This document shows, one piece after another, positions 12,401-19,049 of a DNA stretch of 64,000 nucleotides. The DNA is from CALKXV01 sp964632495. GTDB lineage: Bacteria; Pseudomonadota; Alphaproteobacteria; Rhodobacterales; Rhodobacteraceae. Both the position numbers and the translations under genes were made by a program. Every line of letters starts with the position of its first letter. Within the stretch, counting starts at the first letter, position 1. Below the pieces are notes generated by a model that worked only from the letters and a program-made list of their open reading frames with translations, was not told the origin of the DNA and did no database searches. The stretch is taken from positions 26,986-90,985 of the forward strand of contig CAZWDS010000003.1 of NCBI GenBank assembly GCA_964632495.1, read 5' to 3'.

Positions 12401-13402
12401 ACCTATACCGTGGTGGTCACCAATGATCCCGGTGCGACCGGGCCCGCTTTGAATCTTGTGGTGGAAGACCCGCTTCCAAGTGATTTGTCCGTCACCAGCG
12501 TTGCGCTGTCCGGCGCAGCAGCCACGGTGACGTCCGGCACAGGCACGACGCTTGTGGTGGCGATCCCAGTATTGCAGCCGGGCGAAAGCGTGACGATCGT
12601 TTATGACGTCTTCGTCGGATACGCGACGCCGGTCTTCACTGATGTGATCAACACAGCCGAAGTCACCGGCGGGACAACCGATGATCCCGACAACCCAGGC
12701 CGCCCCCTAAGTGATGACGACAGCGAAACGATCGAAGTGGATCCGGTCCCCACACCGGTGATTGAAGAACGCCCCCGTCTGGTTGGCGGCGGCATTGATG
12801 ACGCTCAATTCCTGCCAATCCTGCAGATCGATCCGATCTTTACAGGGACTGCGGAGTATGGGGCGAACGTTACGATCAGTCTTTATCAGTTGGACGGATC
12901 ACTGGCTTACGTGCGCAACGTGGTGGCCGACGCCGGGGGGCACTGGATTGCAATCTTCCCGCGTGTGACGCTTGAGAACATCGACGACGACTTCCATCAG
13001 GCATATGAAACCTCGGTTCTGTTCCGCGAGCCAATCGAATATCTGGATGATCGCGCGGGCTTTGACCGGAACGGTGCGCCGCTGAAACAACGCGAGTTCT
13101 TCGTGGGCACGGAATTGCAGGACGATACCTACAACGTCACAATCAACCACGACCGCCCATCGACGCTGCCGCAGGATCGTGGCATGTTCAATGCCCGCAT
13201 CTTCTTTGCACCCGCCGTAATCGGCGAGCCTTATGCGCGTGGCGATGTCCTGAGCGTGGACGAGGTGTTCGAAACCGTGGCCGATACAACTGTACGCAGC
13301 CTTTACGAGGCCAGCGTCGACCCATTGGCCACCGGATTGAACCGCTTCAACTATGAATTCCTAAGCGAAGAAACTGCACTGCCGGGTGGGTCTGCGCGTT
13401 AA
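3476..13402 (+). CDS. Giant LEPR-XLL-like DUF11-repeat surface protein
   Basis: A 3308-residue acidic protein, nearly free of cysteine, almost wholly made of DUF11/isopeptide-type beta-sandwich repeats. There is no Sec signal peptide; residues about 15-27 read HFELLEDRIVLDG, close to the LEPR-XLL motif found at the N terminus of giant exported proteins. From about residue 1100 on, two repeat types alternate. One carries VGEEVTYQLVITLPEI and LPAGLxFVS; the other starts VEPxLTIDK and carries GPAYDxxIxDTL. The pair recurs about every 300 residues. A bacterial Ig-like segment and a unique tail occupy the last 200 residues. I see no RTX glycine nonapeptides and no LPXTG or PEP-CTERM anchor. The start has an AAGGAC ribosome site eight bases upstream. 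It is a likely adhesin or surface-layer/biofilm scaffold and the probable cargo of the flanking TolC/HlyD genes; this role is inferred. Confidence 0.85.
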   Translation: MAADGGRLEPNIPHFELLEDRIVLDGVPEVTINPLLFPVELGDQDVELTLTFENTGTDSGYVPYIDLILPSTGTDGAGGATDDGVTFDSAQFLGNDLVTTELTFDASGNVEHPFAVDGLGDPIVVSGTPGDSLIVLELPYGSFSPGNPAVDIDVVLDFSPLADLDQGLTIEAIGGFALGCDPLDNPTDDAPVRQAAAPLEVNQQLFSVDKTNNSPEEDAVTGPSYPYEYTLSVDVANGQTLSDFTLTDNLPPEIVYLGNLQISGASGTVVTEPPLDTLATPPNNQLVIEFDEITGLPPTDPPVSTVEVTFEYYINDDPALSATPVIDPASGDEVPVTNSVTGEGTWEPLDGRDPVTAVADSAQHITQARSLAVQKSFEVIDDAGVAGPTPEDIYEFTLDIQVSDYFTFGDLEVEDILGNGWDFIEGSAEFTFSEESNSLATPTDLTPYQVTSFDAVAGETTNIWDLSAAMLANGDDGLLTGDVAGDGTSSGAQSTIQITYQAQVLESYPGAVAGTPALSQGDVLSNDVSVEGTIRENEDPTNVIGEEDDTSGTEIAISVGAIRSKEVYAVNGDTGFDDTVPIAAGDEVTFSIIYDAPLGAFEDLNIVDNLPQNVFDSTEVTIFNGVANGTPPAAGEAQFGPIDEFFTESGGVIPGLSTDGPTNGVDFDFSNLEIDPRAPIAVEVLFTVTVVDAVFAPDLLLTNQATAFETDSFGNTIDTTAIALFEYSEPVLEITKGVVAFTSPDGDTALDAPAGPTSFSAPGSGGARFGGTISSDSLDPNEGGTPIDANIENVDAGDLVTFAIVIENTGRAPNGAFNVNITDTLPAGFQIPGGGTAADLNLSITDGTGAAVAYDAPATDLDLFSADGLTLTDDGLEGAVSAFDPDAGDNIIIVTYDLEVADAVTANDALTNTAAIAEFNAFEGDAANEPVNRVPAEGLSDDATATIEEPAIDKQLDVRQFGEGGGNEVMIGENFSYIITIDLIEGQLDDVVFTDIVTRGGLELLGAEIITYDASIANTGGLGLGSTTTATGGDTITFDFGDLTLPSDNDEATDVIQIRVDARAPDDLVGGAGELLQNRARLDFDGGRVQDFQGQRVIEPNIAMSKDASPDVVQAGGTVSYSVGIDNIAGSRDAPAYDLRMSDSLDPNLVLVPGSIQILLDGADVTGDAGYTVNLLGGNDFEVLVDVLEEGEDLIINYDGTVIPGVLASTVIPNTANLTYDSTPEVEGVGAGAGDDSDDRDYGLTADAEITTAGLGIDKDVLSSNNPDTADPGLSIGEEVTYQIVVTIPDGNTTDVTLTDVLPAGLQYVSSELISIGSDITGALVDTLAPGAYGTNGGGAATEFLFGDLNNVVDADGAATDANDQIILELTAILLDDPVSSTGAVLTNTSTLDFIDGAGNSATTSDTADVTVVEPALDIDKQADPLTADAGDVVTYTVTSTNVGTGPAYDIVIDDDLADTGLTALPTGTLTIQILDGGTPFTPDVGDEPSVAFAGGALQAVVPELLPGQTIEIVYQATVSDAALFSSPVDNTAEVTRFDSEAAGDETTDTGRVYDEDLADYTVPSDDATVTTPDATLTKTLVDSEDPNTVGDDVGVGETVTFELVMTVPQGTADLTLTDVMPDGLAAQTATFVGYNNAPLASSDITAGSVQTGPGSSGGITIAALGDSVTFDFGTVVVPGEDDAANVDTEIVVRVTALVEDVAAVSDGATLQNTATLEVVDPDDPGTNLQDDVVATETVDVVEPDVEIVKAAPVGANPGEVVPYTITLTNNGTGPAYDMLVADTLSDPFLSLVGGTVEVFLDGAPLAAAVTEIPPGFEVSDLTLLPGEEIEIRFDVLLDAAAPEAQSFPNTATAEFDTVDDGDPNSPTGRQFDIEDDESIATVPRLEKTTVASNNPDTADGDPYQLAVGEEVTFRYVLTLPEISMDTVVLDDALPAGMAYVSSAVIPVAGDLGVGAPAVTVDPNGRDVSFNFGAIDNPLDGSIGTDDTITFEVTAVIVDDVAAAASETLTNTASLVVTPEGEAPLDPQTDTADVEIVEPLLTIDKVAPLSVALGADADFTVSVTNEGPANGAIGPAYDVVIADTLDPDFTLDAGSIVVRLDGAIISPTVVTTANSFSITVPEIGPNQVVTVDYTAELSADADPLVAYENTASADYTSSPGANPNERTYPTVSDTETVSSDPTLTKTAISSSDTLTGDAEHDAAQIDATIGEEVTYELVITLPEIPMDEVSLVDTLPAGLEFVSASVDTVGADVTFVSNTIVDAGSTVTYTFTDLDRVVDGAFDPADQITVLLTARVTDIASNIDGAEVVNSATLTVTPEGEPALTPQTATADIDIVEPELTVEKSGNIAVAPGETVSYSATITNTGTAPAYDAFVEDTFANPFLSLDTGTVVVELDGVDVTGLVTITETASGFSFVLYDAATPAALPIEVGESLVVTYNATLDDTAPEAESFVNTISVDYDTVGDGDPDSPTGRDYNETDDHAVATVPFIDKRPITSNFDETDSTDGSTPFALSVGEEVTFQYDIYLPEIDMDSVVVTDTLPAGMEYVSFNVVNFGVPTMTDLGANPLTDPAVTEAGQVITFDFGDVQNLFDGDIGPDDVITLEVTAVIVDDPAAVAGATLTNNVDLDVDPSAEPPFTTRENSAEVVIVEPLLTFDKSGPLVVEPGGTVEYVMTIENVGPPGGNAGPAYDVLIEDVLPAEIELDLGTLRFFIDGVAQSVTATEGATGFSATIPVLEPDEVLTVTYDATLSATAEPPESFINTATVNYDSAPGDNPNERDYPELEDDHRVATPPLLDKSIIATSLTQTGDGEYDPDQPDVNIGETITYQLVITLPEIAMDDVTLVDSLDTGLSFVSADIVSVGSEITGVTDADEATVVGVAGQDITFSFGPLDNAFSDGVVDAADRIVIEIVARVEDLPSVNDGDDLDNEASLVVTPEGEAALAPVEDDATVNVVEPDIGITKDVSDPEPMQGDTITYTVVVTNDPGATGPALNLVVEDPLPSDLSVTSVALSGAAATVTSGTGTTLVVAIPVLQPGESVTIVYDVFVGYATPVFTDVINTAEVTGGTTDDPDNPGRPLSDDDSETIEVDPVPTPVIEERPRLVGGGIDDAQFLPILQIDPIFTGTAEYGANVTISLYQLDGSLAYVRNVVADAGGHWIAIFPRVTLENIDDDFHQAYETSVLFREPIEYLDDRAGFDRNGAPLKQREFFVGTELQDDTYNVTINHDRPSTLPQDRGMFNARIFFAPAVIGEPYARGDVLSVDEVFETVADTTVRSLYEASVDPLATGLNRFNYEFLSEETALPGGSAR
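6767..12740 (+). repeat. Alternating two-type DUF11 repeat array inside the giant gene
   Basis: Type-B repeats (opening IEP or VEP, then an acidic-Lys strand) begin near 6767, 7714, 8699, 9583, 10481, 11420 and 12333, so spacing is about 885-985 bases. Each is followed by a type-A repeat with the DTxxGxxxxxVGEEVTY pattern. Copies are diverged at DNA level rather than identical, which argues for an old, maintained array and not a recent expansion. Confidence 0.75.
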
Positions 13403-15000
13403 AGCCAGACCCGCAGTAGGATCCAGTCTCTCATGGCTTGATAGACGATTTGGGCTAACATCCTGTATTCGCGGTCAAAAACGAAAACGCCGCGCAATCC
13501 GGGGCGCAATTGGCCAGTGTCTGCGGGCAGGCTGGCGCGACCTTCGAAAACGGCAATGTCGGTGCGTGCACTTTGCGCAGGCGAGATGCTGATCACTGTT
13601 CCGTCAAACTGCTGATTGGGCGCAAAATCAGGGCGGAAGACACCGGCTTCGCCATCTTCGATGCGCAGCAATAAATCGTCCGGTACTTCCAGCCTCAAAG
13701 CCAAATTTGAAGGGTCGACGACCTCTAGCAGCGGATCACCTTGCCGGACCGTGGCACCGAGGAAAGTTGACAGGTCATCACCCACAACGACACCATCAAT
13801 GGGGGCCGTGATCAAAGCGCGGGCGCGACGGCCTTCCAGAAGGTCAATGCGTGCGCGCAGCCCTTCGGCCTCAAGTTCGGCGTTGCGCAAGGCCGAAGCA
13901 TCACGCGCGCCGCGCGCGCCTTCGCGTTCCAAAAGGGCGCGCGAGTATTCGGCTTGTGCCGAGGCCAGTTCCTGCGCGATCTCGTTGGTTGCAATACGGG
14001 CGAGTTCGCTTTCACCGCCGGTCACGGCATCCCCGTCCGAGACCGACACGCTTAACACGATGCCCGACAATGGCGCAGTGACAGTGCGGGCTTCAACCGC
14101 AATGATCTCGCCCGGAACGCGACGTGTGTCGGGCAGGGGGATGACGCAGATGCCAAGTCCGATCAGTAGGCCAGCACCTAGACGCATCAGACCTTTGCGG
14201 CGTTTCGCCCCCAAGCCTACGTCGCTGCCTTGCCCGGCCAATGCCGCCTGCGCCAAAAGTGGCAGCACGCCTGTGTTGCGTCTTGGTGTTTCAACCTTAA
14301 GCGCCATCGCTCGACCTTCACGCGACGCGGCGTAAACACCCTCTGCCGATCCCGTGCCGTTCGCAGCGGCCAAAAGGTCTTTCTCAATCTGTTCAGGCAA
14401 GGTCGCCCGGCGGGTTGGTTTCGGTTGGTCCGAAAGGGCCACGTTTATGATCGCACCGTTTTCAATCGCCGCCACCGCAACAAGATCCGCATCGACATAC
14501 CCACGGATGGACGACGCCAAGGCACTTGGATCGGCATCGGGCGTATTGAGCTTGGACAACAGCGTTTCAAGGTGCGAGATATCGGGATGGCGGTACATCG
14601 CAGCTGACATTTGTGCCAGACTGACAAAACGTTCAAACGCCAATGCCCTTGTCGTGGCGCCCGCCGATTTCATGCGCCCGACCAGACGTGCATCTCCGCC
14701 GCCCGGCAAAGCAATGGGAATGAACAGGGCATCCTGCTCTTGTTGCGGTTCGCCTGCGTTAGAGGGCTGGGCCAGGATCAGTTCGGAGAGCTGAGCGCTC
14801 AGTTGAGCCTCCTGAGGGGTTGCAGCCAGAACAGAACCGTCCTTTGCGGCAAGGACCAGGACTTCACTTGCCGTGCTCAAAGCCGCCGCCAGCCTGGCCA
14901 AATCACGGGCAAAGCTGTCGGCGGATTGCAAAGGGTCAAACGTGGATCGAAGCGCCTGTGCCAGCGTCGGCCGATTTTCGGTGCCCGCCTCGGCTTCCAT
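13399..15000 (-). CDS. HlyD-type membrane-fusion adaptor with cytosolic GAF-like N terminus
   Basis: Membrane fusion protein, 533 residues. About 265 N-terminal residues carry no signal peptide and look like two GAF-like alpha/beta units (about 25-130 and 140-245). A basic patch AKRRKG and one membrane helix (about 270-288) follow, then a periplasmic HlyD part: lipoyl half VTAPLSGIVLSVSVSDGD, an alpha hairpin (about 335-395), the second lipoyl half ALITAPIDGVVVGDD, and a beta-barrel. Usual adaptors have only a short cytosolic tail, so the large front part is odd and may sense or dock something in the cytosol. It is the last gene of the operon and starts one base before the stop codon of the gene upstream. 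Its stop overlaps the giant gene's stop by four bases. Confidence 0.85.
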   Translation of the reverse strand: MEAEAGTENRPTLAQALRSTFDPLQSADSFARDLARLAAALSTASEVLVLAAKDGSVLAATPQEAQLSAQLSELILAQPSNAGEPQQEQDALFIPIALPGGGDARLVGRMKSAGATTRALAFERFVSLAQMSAAMYRHPDISHLETLLSKLNTPDADPSALASSIRGYVDADLVAVAAIENGAIINVALSDQPKPTRRATLPEQIEKDLLAAANGTGSAEGVYAASREGRAMALKVETPRRNTGVLPLLAQAALAGQGSDVGLGAKRRKGLMRLGAGLLIGLGICVIPLPDTRRVPGEIIAVEARTVTAPLSGIVLSVSVSDGDAVTGGESELARIATNEIAQELASAQAEYSRALLEREGARGARDASALRNAELEAEGLRARIDLLEGRRARALITAPIDGVVVGDDLSTFLGATVRQGDPLLEVVDPSNLALRLEVPDDLLLRIEDGEAGVFRPDFAPNQQFDGTVISISPAQSARTDIAVFEGRASLPADTGQLRPGLRGVFVFDREYRMLAQIVYQAMRDWILLRVWL

Positions 15001-15786
15001 TTAGCGCGGATCACGTAGGGTCAGGATTTCGCCCGGACGCAAAAGCCCTTCTTCGTTCGCAATCTCGACAATCACCCGGACCGTGCGGCTGGCTGGATCG
15101 ACCCTTGGATCAATCGCGCGAATGACGACATCGGCCCTAGCGCCACTTTCAAACGACGCCGCAATCGCGCCGGTCTTGGGCAATTCAGGCACCCATTCCA
15201 AAGGCACAAACGCGGTGGCCAACAAAGTGTCCAGCGCTCCAACTTCTACCAGCACAGTGGCTGTGTCTACAATTTCACCAGGGTCCACGACCACGTCCAG
15301 GACTGTGGCGTCAAAGGGTGCACGGATCTCGAATTCGGACAATGTGGCTTGTTCCAAGGCCAATTCGGCGGCGCGGCGGTCCTGATCATCCTTTGCGACC
15401 GTCAAGTCTGCTTCGGCGACCGCAACCGCCTGTTCCGCGACTTCTACTTCCCAGCTTTGGGCTGCTCCCTTCTTAAGGGCATTGGCCAGACGGTCGCGAC
15501 GAAATTCGGCCTGCGTCAAAAGGGTGCGGGCACGTTCAACGGTCCCTGTGGCTTCGGCGGCGATTTGGGTCAGCGCGACCCGCGCGCGTTGGACCGCCCC
15601 GTCAATCTCGGCGATAACGTCGCCCGCTTGCACCATGGTGCCTTCAAGATCCGTAATACTAACAACCCGTCCGTTGACCGTGCTGCGCAGCTCAACCGAT
15701 TGAGCCGGTTCCAGCACAGCCGTCACGTCTTGTGCTGCAAGCGCCGTCGGGAATGCCAAGATTGCGGCAAGAAGAAAGTAGCGCAC
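15001..15786 (-). CDS. Periplasmic adaptor subunit (HlyD/RND type)
   Basis: Small periplasmic adaptor, 261 residues. I choose the GTG at 15786: it follows a strong GGAGAGGGG ribosome site and gives a signal peptide, VRYFLLAAILAFPTALAAQ. The longer reading frame from 15840 would run into the upstream gene. Domains are lipoyl half (SVELRSTVNGRVVSITDLEG), a single alpha hairpin with the VERARTLLTQAEFRRDRLANAL helix region (about 70-130), second lipoyl half (FEIRAPFDATVLDVVVDPGE) and a beta-barrel ending with RPGEILTLRD. There is no C-terminal membrane-proximal domain. The four-base gap to the SapC gene and direct abutment to the next adaptor mark one operon. Two adaptors of different size for one channel is unusual. 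Confidence 0.85.
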   Translation of the reverse strand: MRYFLLAAILAFPTALAAQDVTAVLEPAQSVELRSTVNGRVVSITDLEGTMVQAGDVIAEIDGAVQRARVALTQIAAEATGTVERARTLLTQAEFRRDRLANALKKGAAQSWEVEVAEQAVAVAEADLTVAKDDQDRRAAELALEQATLSEFEIRAPFDATVLDVVVDPGEIVDTATVLVEVGALDTLLATAFVPLEWVPELPKTGAIAASFESGARADVVIRAIDPRVDPASRTVRVIVEIANEEGLLRPGEILTLRDPR

Positions 15787-15790
15787 CAGT

Positions 15791-16546
15791 TCACCCCTCT
15801 CCAAGGCTTGAGAAGTTCGCAAGGGACAACTGCTGTGCATGAAAGATCGTCAACACACCACGCCGAGCCAAGTCGGCCAGCGTTTTGTCGTCCAAAGTAC
15901 GCAGTTTCTCTTCAGACACGATCGCGAAACCATCGATTTTGCGTTTCACGCCATCGCGCGTGACCGTTACTTCGGACGGGCCGATCAGACCAAGTTCTTC
16001 GGCTTCGCGCATGACTTTGCGCGTGCGGTCCGTCGACGCCACATAACGTTGGCAAAAATCTAAAGCCCGGGTCGCAGCGTCTGCCGCGCTTCCATCTTCG
16101 TTGAACAAGGGCTGCGCCGCGTCGCCTTCGTCAAACAGGGTAGACGACAGATCAGCACATAGAATATGGCGTTCGGATTCGGAATTTTCGCGCACCAAAC
16201 CAAAGGGGTAACGGCGGATATAGGCGGGAATGTAAGCACCCGACTGCCAGTTACCATCACCATCCACAAAGGTGTTCTTGCCCTGTTCGAACCCGACAAG
16301 AGCCACCGGCGTTGCCGGACTTCCCGGCGCGAGAACGATGGGATAGTGCCGCATGGCCGTTGGAATTTCATCTACTGTCAGTGGGATAGCATTGGCTTCA
16401 GAGGCGAAGCTGAAATCGCGGGTGTCACCCAGTTTCAGGTCTTTGTGCCGCTCCGGCGTCAACGGCACCAGCGTACGGTACAGCAAGGGAAGCTTTTGCC
16501 CATCCGGTGATTTGTCTTCGGGGCTGATTGCACGTCTTCTGACCAT
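15791..16546 (-). CDS. SapC-family protein
   Basis: A 251-residue soluble protein of the SapC family (named from a surface-layer-associated gene), without signal peptide or membrane segment. Family features are the YRTLVPLTPERHKDLKL opening, the GAYIPAYIRRYPFGLV core, a LFNEDG segment, and a late IDGFAIVSEEKLRTLDD to FHAQQLSL ending. The biochemical function of the family is not established. It lies between the M50 gene (11-base gap) and the small adaptor gene (4-base gap), which ties it to the export locus, perhaps as a cytosolic chaperone or modifying factor for the giant protein; that is inference. Confidence 0.8.
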   Translation of the reverse strand: MVRRRAISPEDKSPDGQKLPLLYRTLVPLTPERHKDLKLGDTRDFSFASEANAIPLTVDEIPTAMRHYPIVLAPGSPATPVALVGFEQGKNTFVDGDGNWQSGAYIPAYIRRYPFGLVRENSESERHILCADLSSTLFDEGDAAQPLFNEDGSAADAATRALDFCQRYVASTDRTRKVMREAEELGLIGPSEVTVTRDGVKRKIDGFAIVSEEKLRTLDDKTLADLARRGVLTIFHAQQLSLANFSSLGEG

Positions 16547-16557
16547 TCTGTTCTGCC

Positions 16558-18513
16558 TTATGCCTCTGTCTCAAAGGGAAGTCGCTCTTGGAGCAGACGA
16601 GAAACCCGTGCTCGCAGTCTCTCTGCAATCGATCGTGGCGGCAAGGGGAACCGTGCAACAACTGCCGCACCATTGCGAATCGCCGCTGCGCATTCGGGGA
16701 CGGGTTCAATCGGGGTAGCGTCCACTTCGATCATGCCACCTCGTGCCACGGCTTCGGACCAAGGCGCATCCAGTCTGGCACCAAAACCGCAATGCGCCGC
16801 ACCGACAATTCGCACTTGCATGGTTTCAGCCAAAGCCGGCTCAAGGCGTTTTTGTTCAAGGGTTAGGCGCAATCCAACAGGGCTGGGAGTTGAGACGGCA
16901 GCAAGGGGTGCATCTTGAAAGGTATCAATCCATTGACCCTTAAAGCGGTCGCTGTCCAAGGGGGTTAGCTGTGCATCTGCGGGGATCATGGGCGTCAGGC
17001 GCGCAATGCGGATGTTAACATCTGCCAACTGCTGCTCGATCCCGGCACGATCATTGGCCAAAGCGGCAAGTTCCGCACCTGTTAGCCCCGAGCCGCGCGA
17101 AAGATTGGCTAAAATCTCGCGGCGCACTTCCAGCGCTGTTTTGTCCTGCAACAAGCTGGGTTGCGTGAAGGTGACCGGCGATCCATCCCGTCCAGATCCG
17201 TTCAACTGCACCGCCTCGGGCGGAAACAGATATTCCGTCTTGAACACCAGCATCTGCCCGTCCGCCAAAATGCGCGCCCGAAATGGCACAAGCGATACAC
17301 CGACCAAAATCGCCAGACATGCCAAGGCAATGCCAATTCGAACGGGGGAAACTTTGGACATAAGCGGTCGCATTGTTGCATTCAAAGGCCGGACGATTAG
17401 CAACATCCCGGCAACGATACCAACAACCGTAGCAAGTCGTGGATCAAACCGATAGGCCAGCCAGAAAATTCCTGCAAAGATTGTCCAGCGGTAGGCATAG
17501 GCGATTAGCCAATAGGTCAGCTCTAACCGTCCTGGTGCTGGCACAGGCGCACCAAGCAAACGCCCAACCGCAGCCCGCGCCGCTTGGCTAGCCCGTCCCA
17601 CTAGGTTTGGCTGACGAAAGAGATCGGTCATGATGTAGTAACCATCAAGCTTGATGGCGGGATTGAGGTTGAACAATAGTGTCAAGGCACCCGAAAAAAC
17701 GGCGACTTGCAGGATAACCGGCTCGACGACGCCCAGATCGAACCGCGACCAAGCCAACGTCATCAAAGCCACAGTGTAGGTTTCAAAGTAAACACCGCCC
17801 GCGCCAATCATCGCCCGCCGCCAACGTGACGAGATGCGCCATGCGCCCGTGACATCCGTGAAGGGAAAAGGGGTTGCGGCGAACACCATGATGCCCACGC
17901 GGATCGGACCGGGATCCAGGCCTTCCCGCAGGCACATCACACGATACGCCAGAATATGCCCCAGTTCGTGGACTGCTTTCACGAAGACAAACAGGGTGAC
18001 AAAGGCGATCACTGAGCCGAAGCTGAATGTGCCAAGTTGCATCAGGCTGGTAGTGACCTTGTCGCCGCTTTGAAGAAACGTCGCGATGGCGAAAAGAACG
18101 AGCGCACCCCAAATCAGCGCCGCGGGCAGCGAAAAGGCGAGGCGCCCCAGCCAAGACAAGCGGCGTGCCACTCCCGCTGCATTCGCCAGATCCGCCTTGA
18201 CTGAAATCAGCTTACCTTCAATCGGGCCACTTGGTGCTTTGCCCTCGTCGCCTAGGTCGATCCCTGCCGCGATGCCGCGCTTGACAAAATTTTGTGCCAA
18301 TCCGGCGGCGTGGTTGGATGAAATGTTAGCGCGCAACGCAGCCTGCCCAACATCGCCATACGACCGCAACGCATCCAGAAAACGCACAGTCGAAGCATCT
18401 GCGGAAAAATGCTGACCCGTGGCTTCATTGGTGATGACAAACCGAGTCTCAGGGCTGTTTGCCGTACCCACGTTGTGGACCGAGATAGCCGACGAGATGC
18501 GAATGCCCTTCAT
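16558..18513 (-). CDS. M50-type membrane zinc metallopeptidase with periplasmic tail
   Basis: A 651-residue multi-pass membrane protein. The first 90 residues form a small winged-helix or PqqD-like domain. Membrane helices begin near residue 128. HELGH sits at 182-186 in the third helix region, and NLNPAIKLDG at 282-291 supplies the third metal ligand Asp290, so the site-2-protease-type zinc centre looks intact. After another helix block (about 340-425) comes a C-terminal part of about 220 residues, probably periplasmic, with a helical hairpin (about 490-520) and barrel-like strands resembling an adaptor. Related M50 proteins neighbour HlyD and TolC genes in other bacteria. It is first in the operon. 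It may process the giant protein, or act as the inner-membrane component; neither is shown. Confidence 0.8.
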   Translation of the reverse strand: MKGIRISSAISVHNVGTANSPETRFVITNEATGQHFSADASTVRFLDALRSYGDVGQAALRANISSNHAAGLAQNFVKRGIAAGIDLGDEGKAPSGPIEGKLISVKADLANAAGVARRLSWLGRLAFSLPAALIWGALVLFAIATFLQSGDKVTTSLMQLGTFSFGSVIAFVTLFVFVKAVHELGHILAYRVMCLREGLDPGPIRVGIMVFAATPFPFTDVTGAWRISSRWRRAMIGAGGVYFETYTVALMTLAWSRFDLGVVEPVILQVAVFSGALTLLFNLNPAIKLDGYYIMTDLFRQPNLVGRASQAARAAVGRLLGAPVPAPGRLELTYWLIAYAYRWTIFAGIFWLAYRFDPRLATVVGIVAGMLLIVRPLNATMRPLMSKVSPVRIGIALACLAILVGVSLVPFRARILADGQMLVFKTEYLFPPEAVQLNGSGRDGSPVTFTQPSLLQDKTALEVRREILANLSRGSGLTGAELAALANDRAGIEQQLADVNIRIARLTPMIPADAQLTPLDSDRFKGQWIDTFQDAPLAAVSTPSPVGLRLTLEQKRLEPALAETMQVRIVGAAHCGFGARLDAPWSEAVARGGMIEVDATPIEPVPECAAAIRNGAAVVARFPLPPRSIAERLRARVSRLLQERLPFETEA

Positions 18514-19049
18514 AAGATCGTGTTTAGGGGATTTTCCTGGAAAGTGGCAGAGGGGACGGCGTGAAAATGTCCGAATTATTGGGTTAGCTCAGTGGCTCAC
18601 ATTGAAATTGACGCAGAGTAGCGTAAGAATTTGAAAGGGTCCCCATAGTTCTAAAACTGTCATTCCAGGGCCCTTTCAATAGAATTCCTGCCGGATATTT
18701 CGGTGCAACTTCTAGCCCACGCGCTCATTGCACCATATTCAATGAACATGAAGGCTTGGAACAAGTTAGCGGCAAATCCTCACAGTCAAAGCGCCATCTG
18801 TCTCAGACTATATAAAGACGGGTAGGGATTCTGCATGGCGCGTCCCGAGTGCTCCTATTCCCTCCAATTGATTTTTGTCAGAACGGAACGCCGTAGGTGT
18901 TCGGCTTTGAAGCGGCCTCGGCTGGCCACAGTCCTGAAACCGGGCTATTGATTGCTCTGTTGGCGTGCGCATCGGGGATAGAGTTTGTGTGTTCTGCGCC
19001 TTGGATGTCAGGGCCGATTTTGCGGGCGACTATTTGGAGGAGATGGCCG
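18514..19049. promoter_or_regulatory. 536-base divergent gap with a long inverted repeat
   Basis: No convincing gene is present between the M50 gene and pcaC; an open frame from 18897 only extends pcaC upstream without protein-like character. An inverted repeat with arms TTGAAAGGGTCC (18631-18642) and GGGCCCTTTCAA (18668-18679) can form a 12-pair stem with one G-T pair and a 25-base loop. It lies about 120 bases before the M50 start, so it could be a 5' leader hairpin or an operator. The expected pca regulator gene (pcaQ) is not here. A GGAGGAG ribosome site for pcaC sits at 19035-19042. Confidence 0.5.

Noticed and set aside
18581..18600. A stretch resembling a tRNA D-arm (GGTTAGCTCAGTGGCTCA)
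   Set aside because: No matching acceptor, anticodon or T-arm follows within tRNA length.
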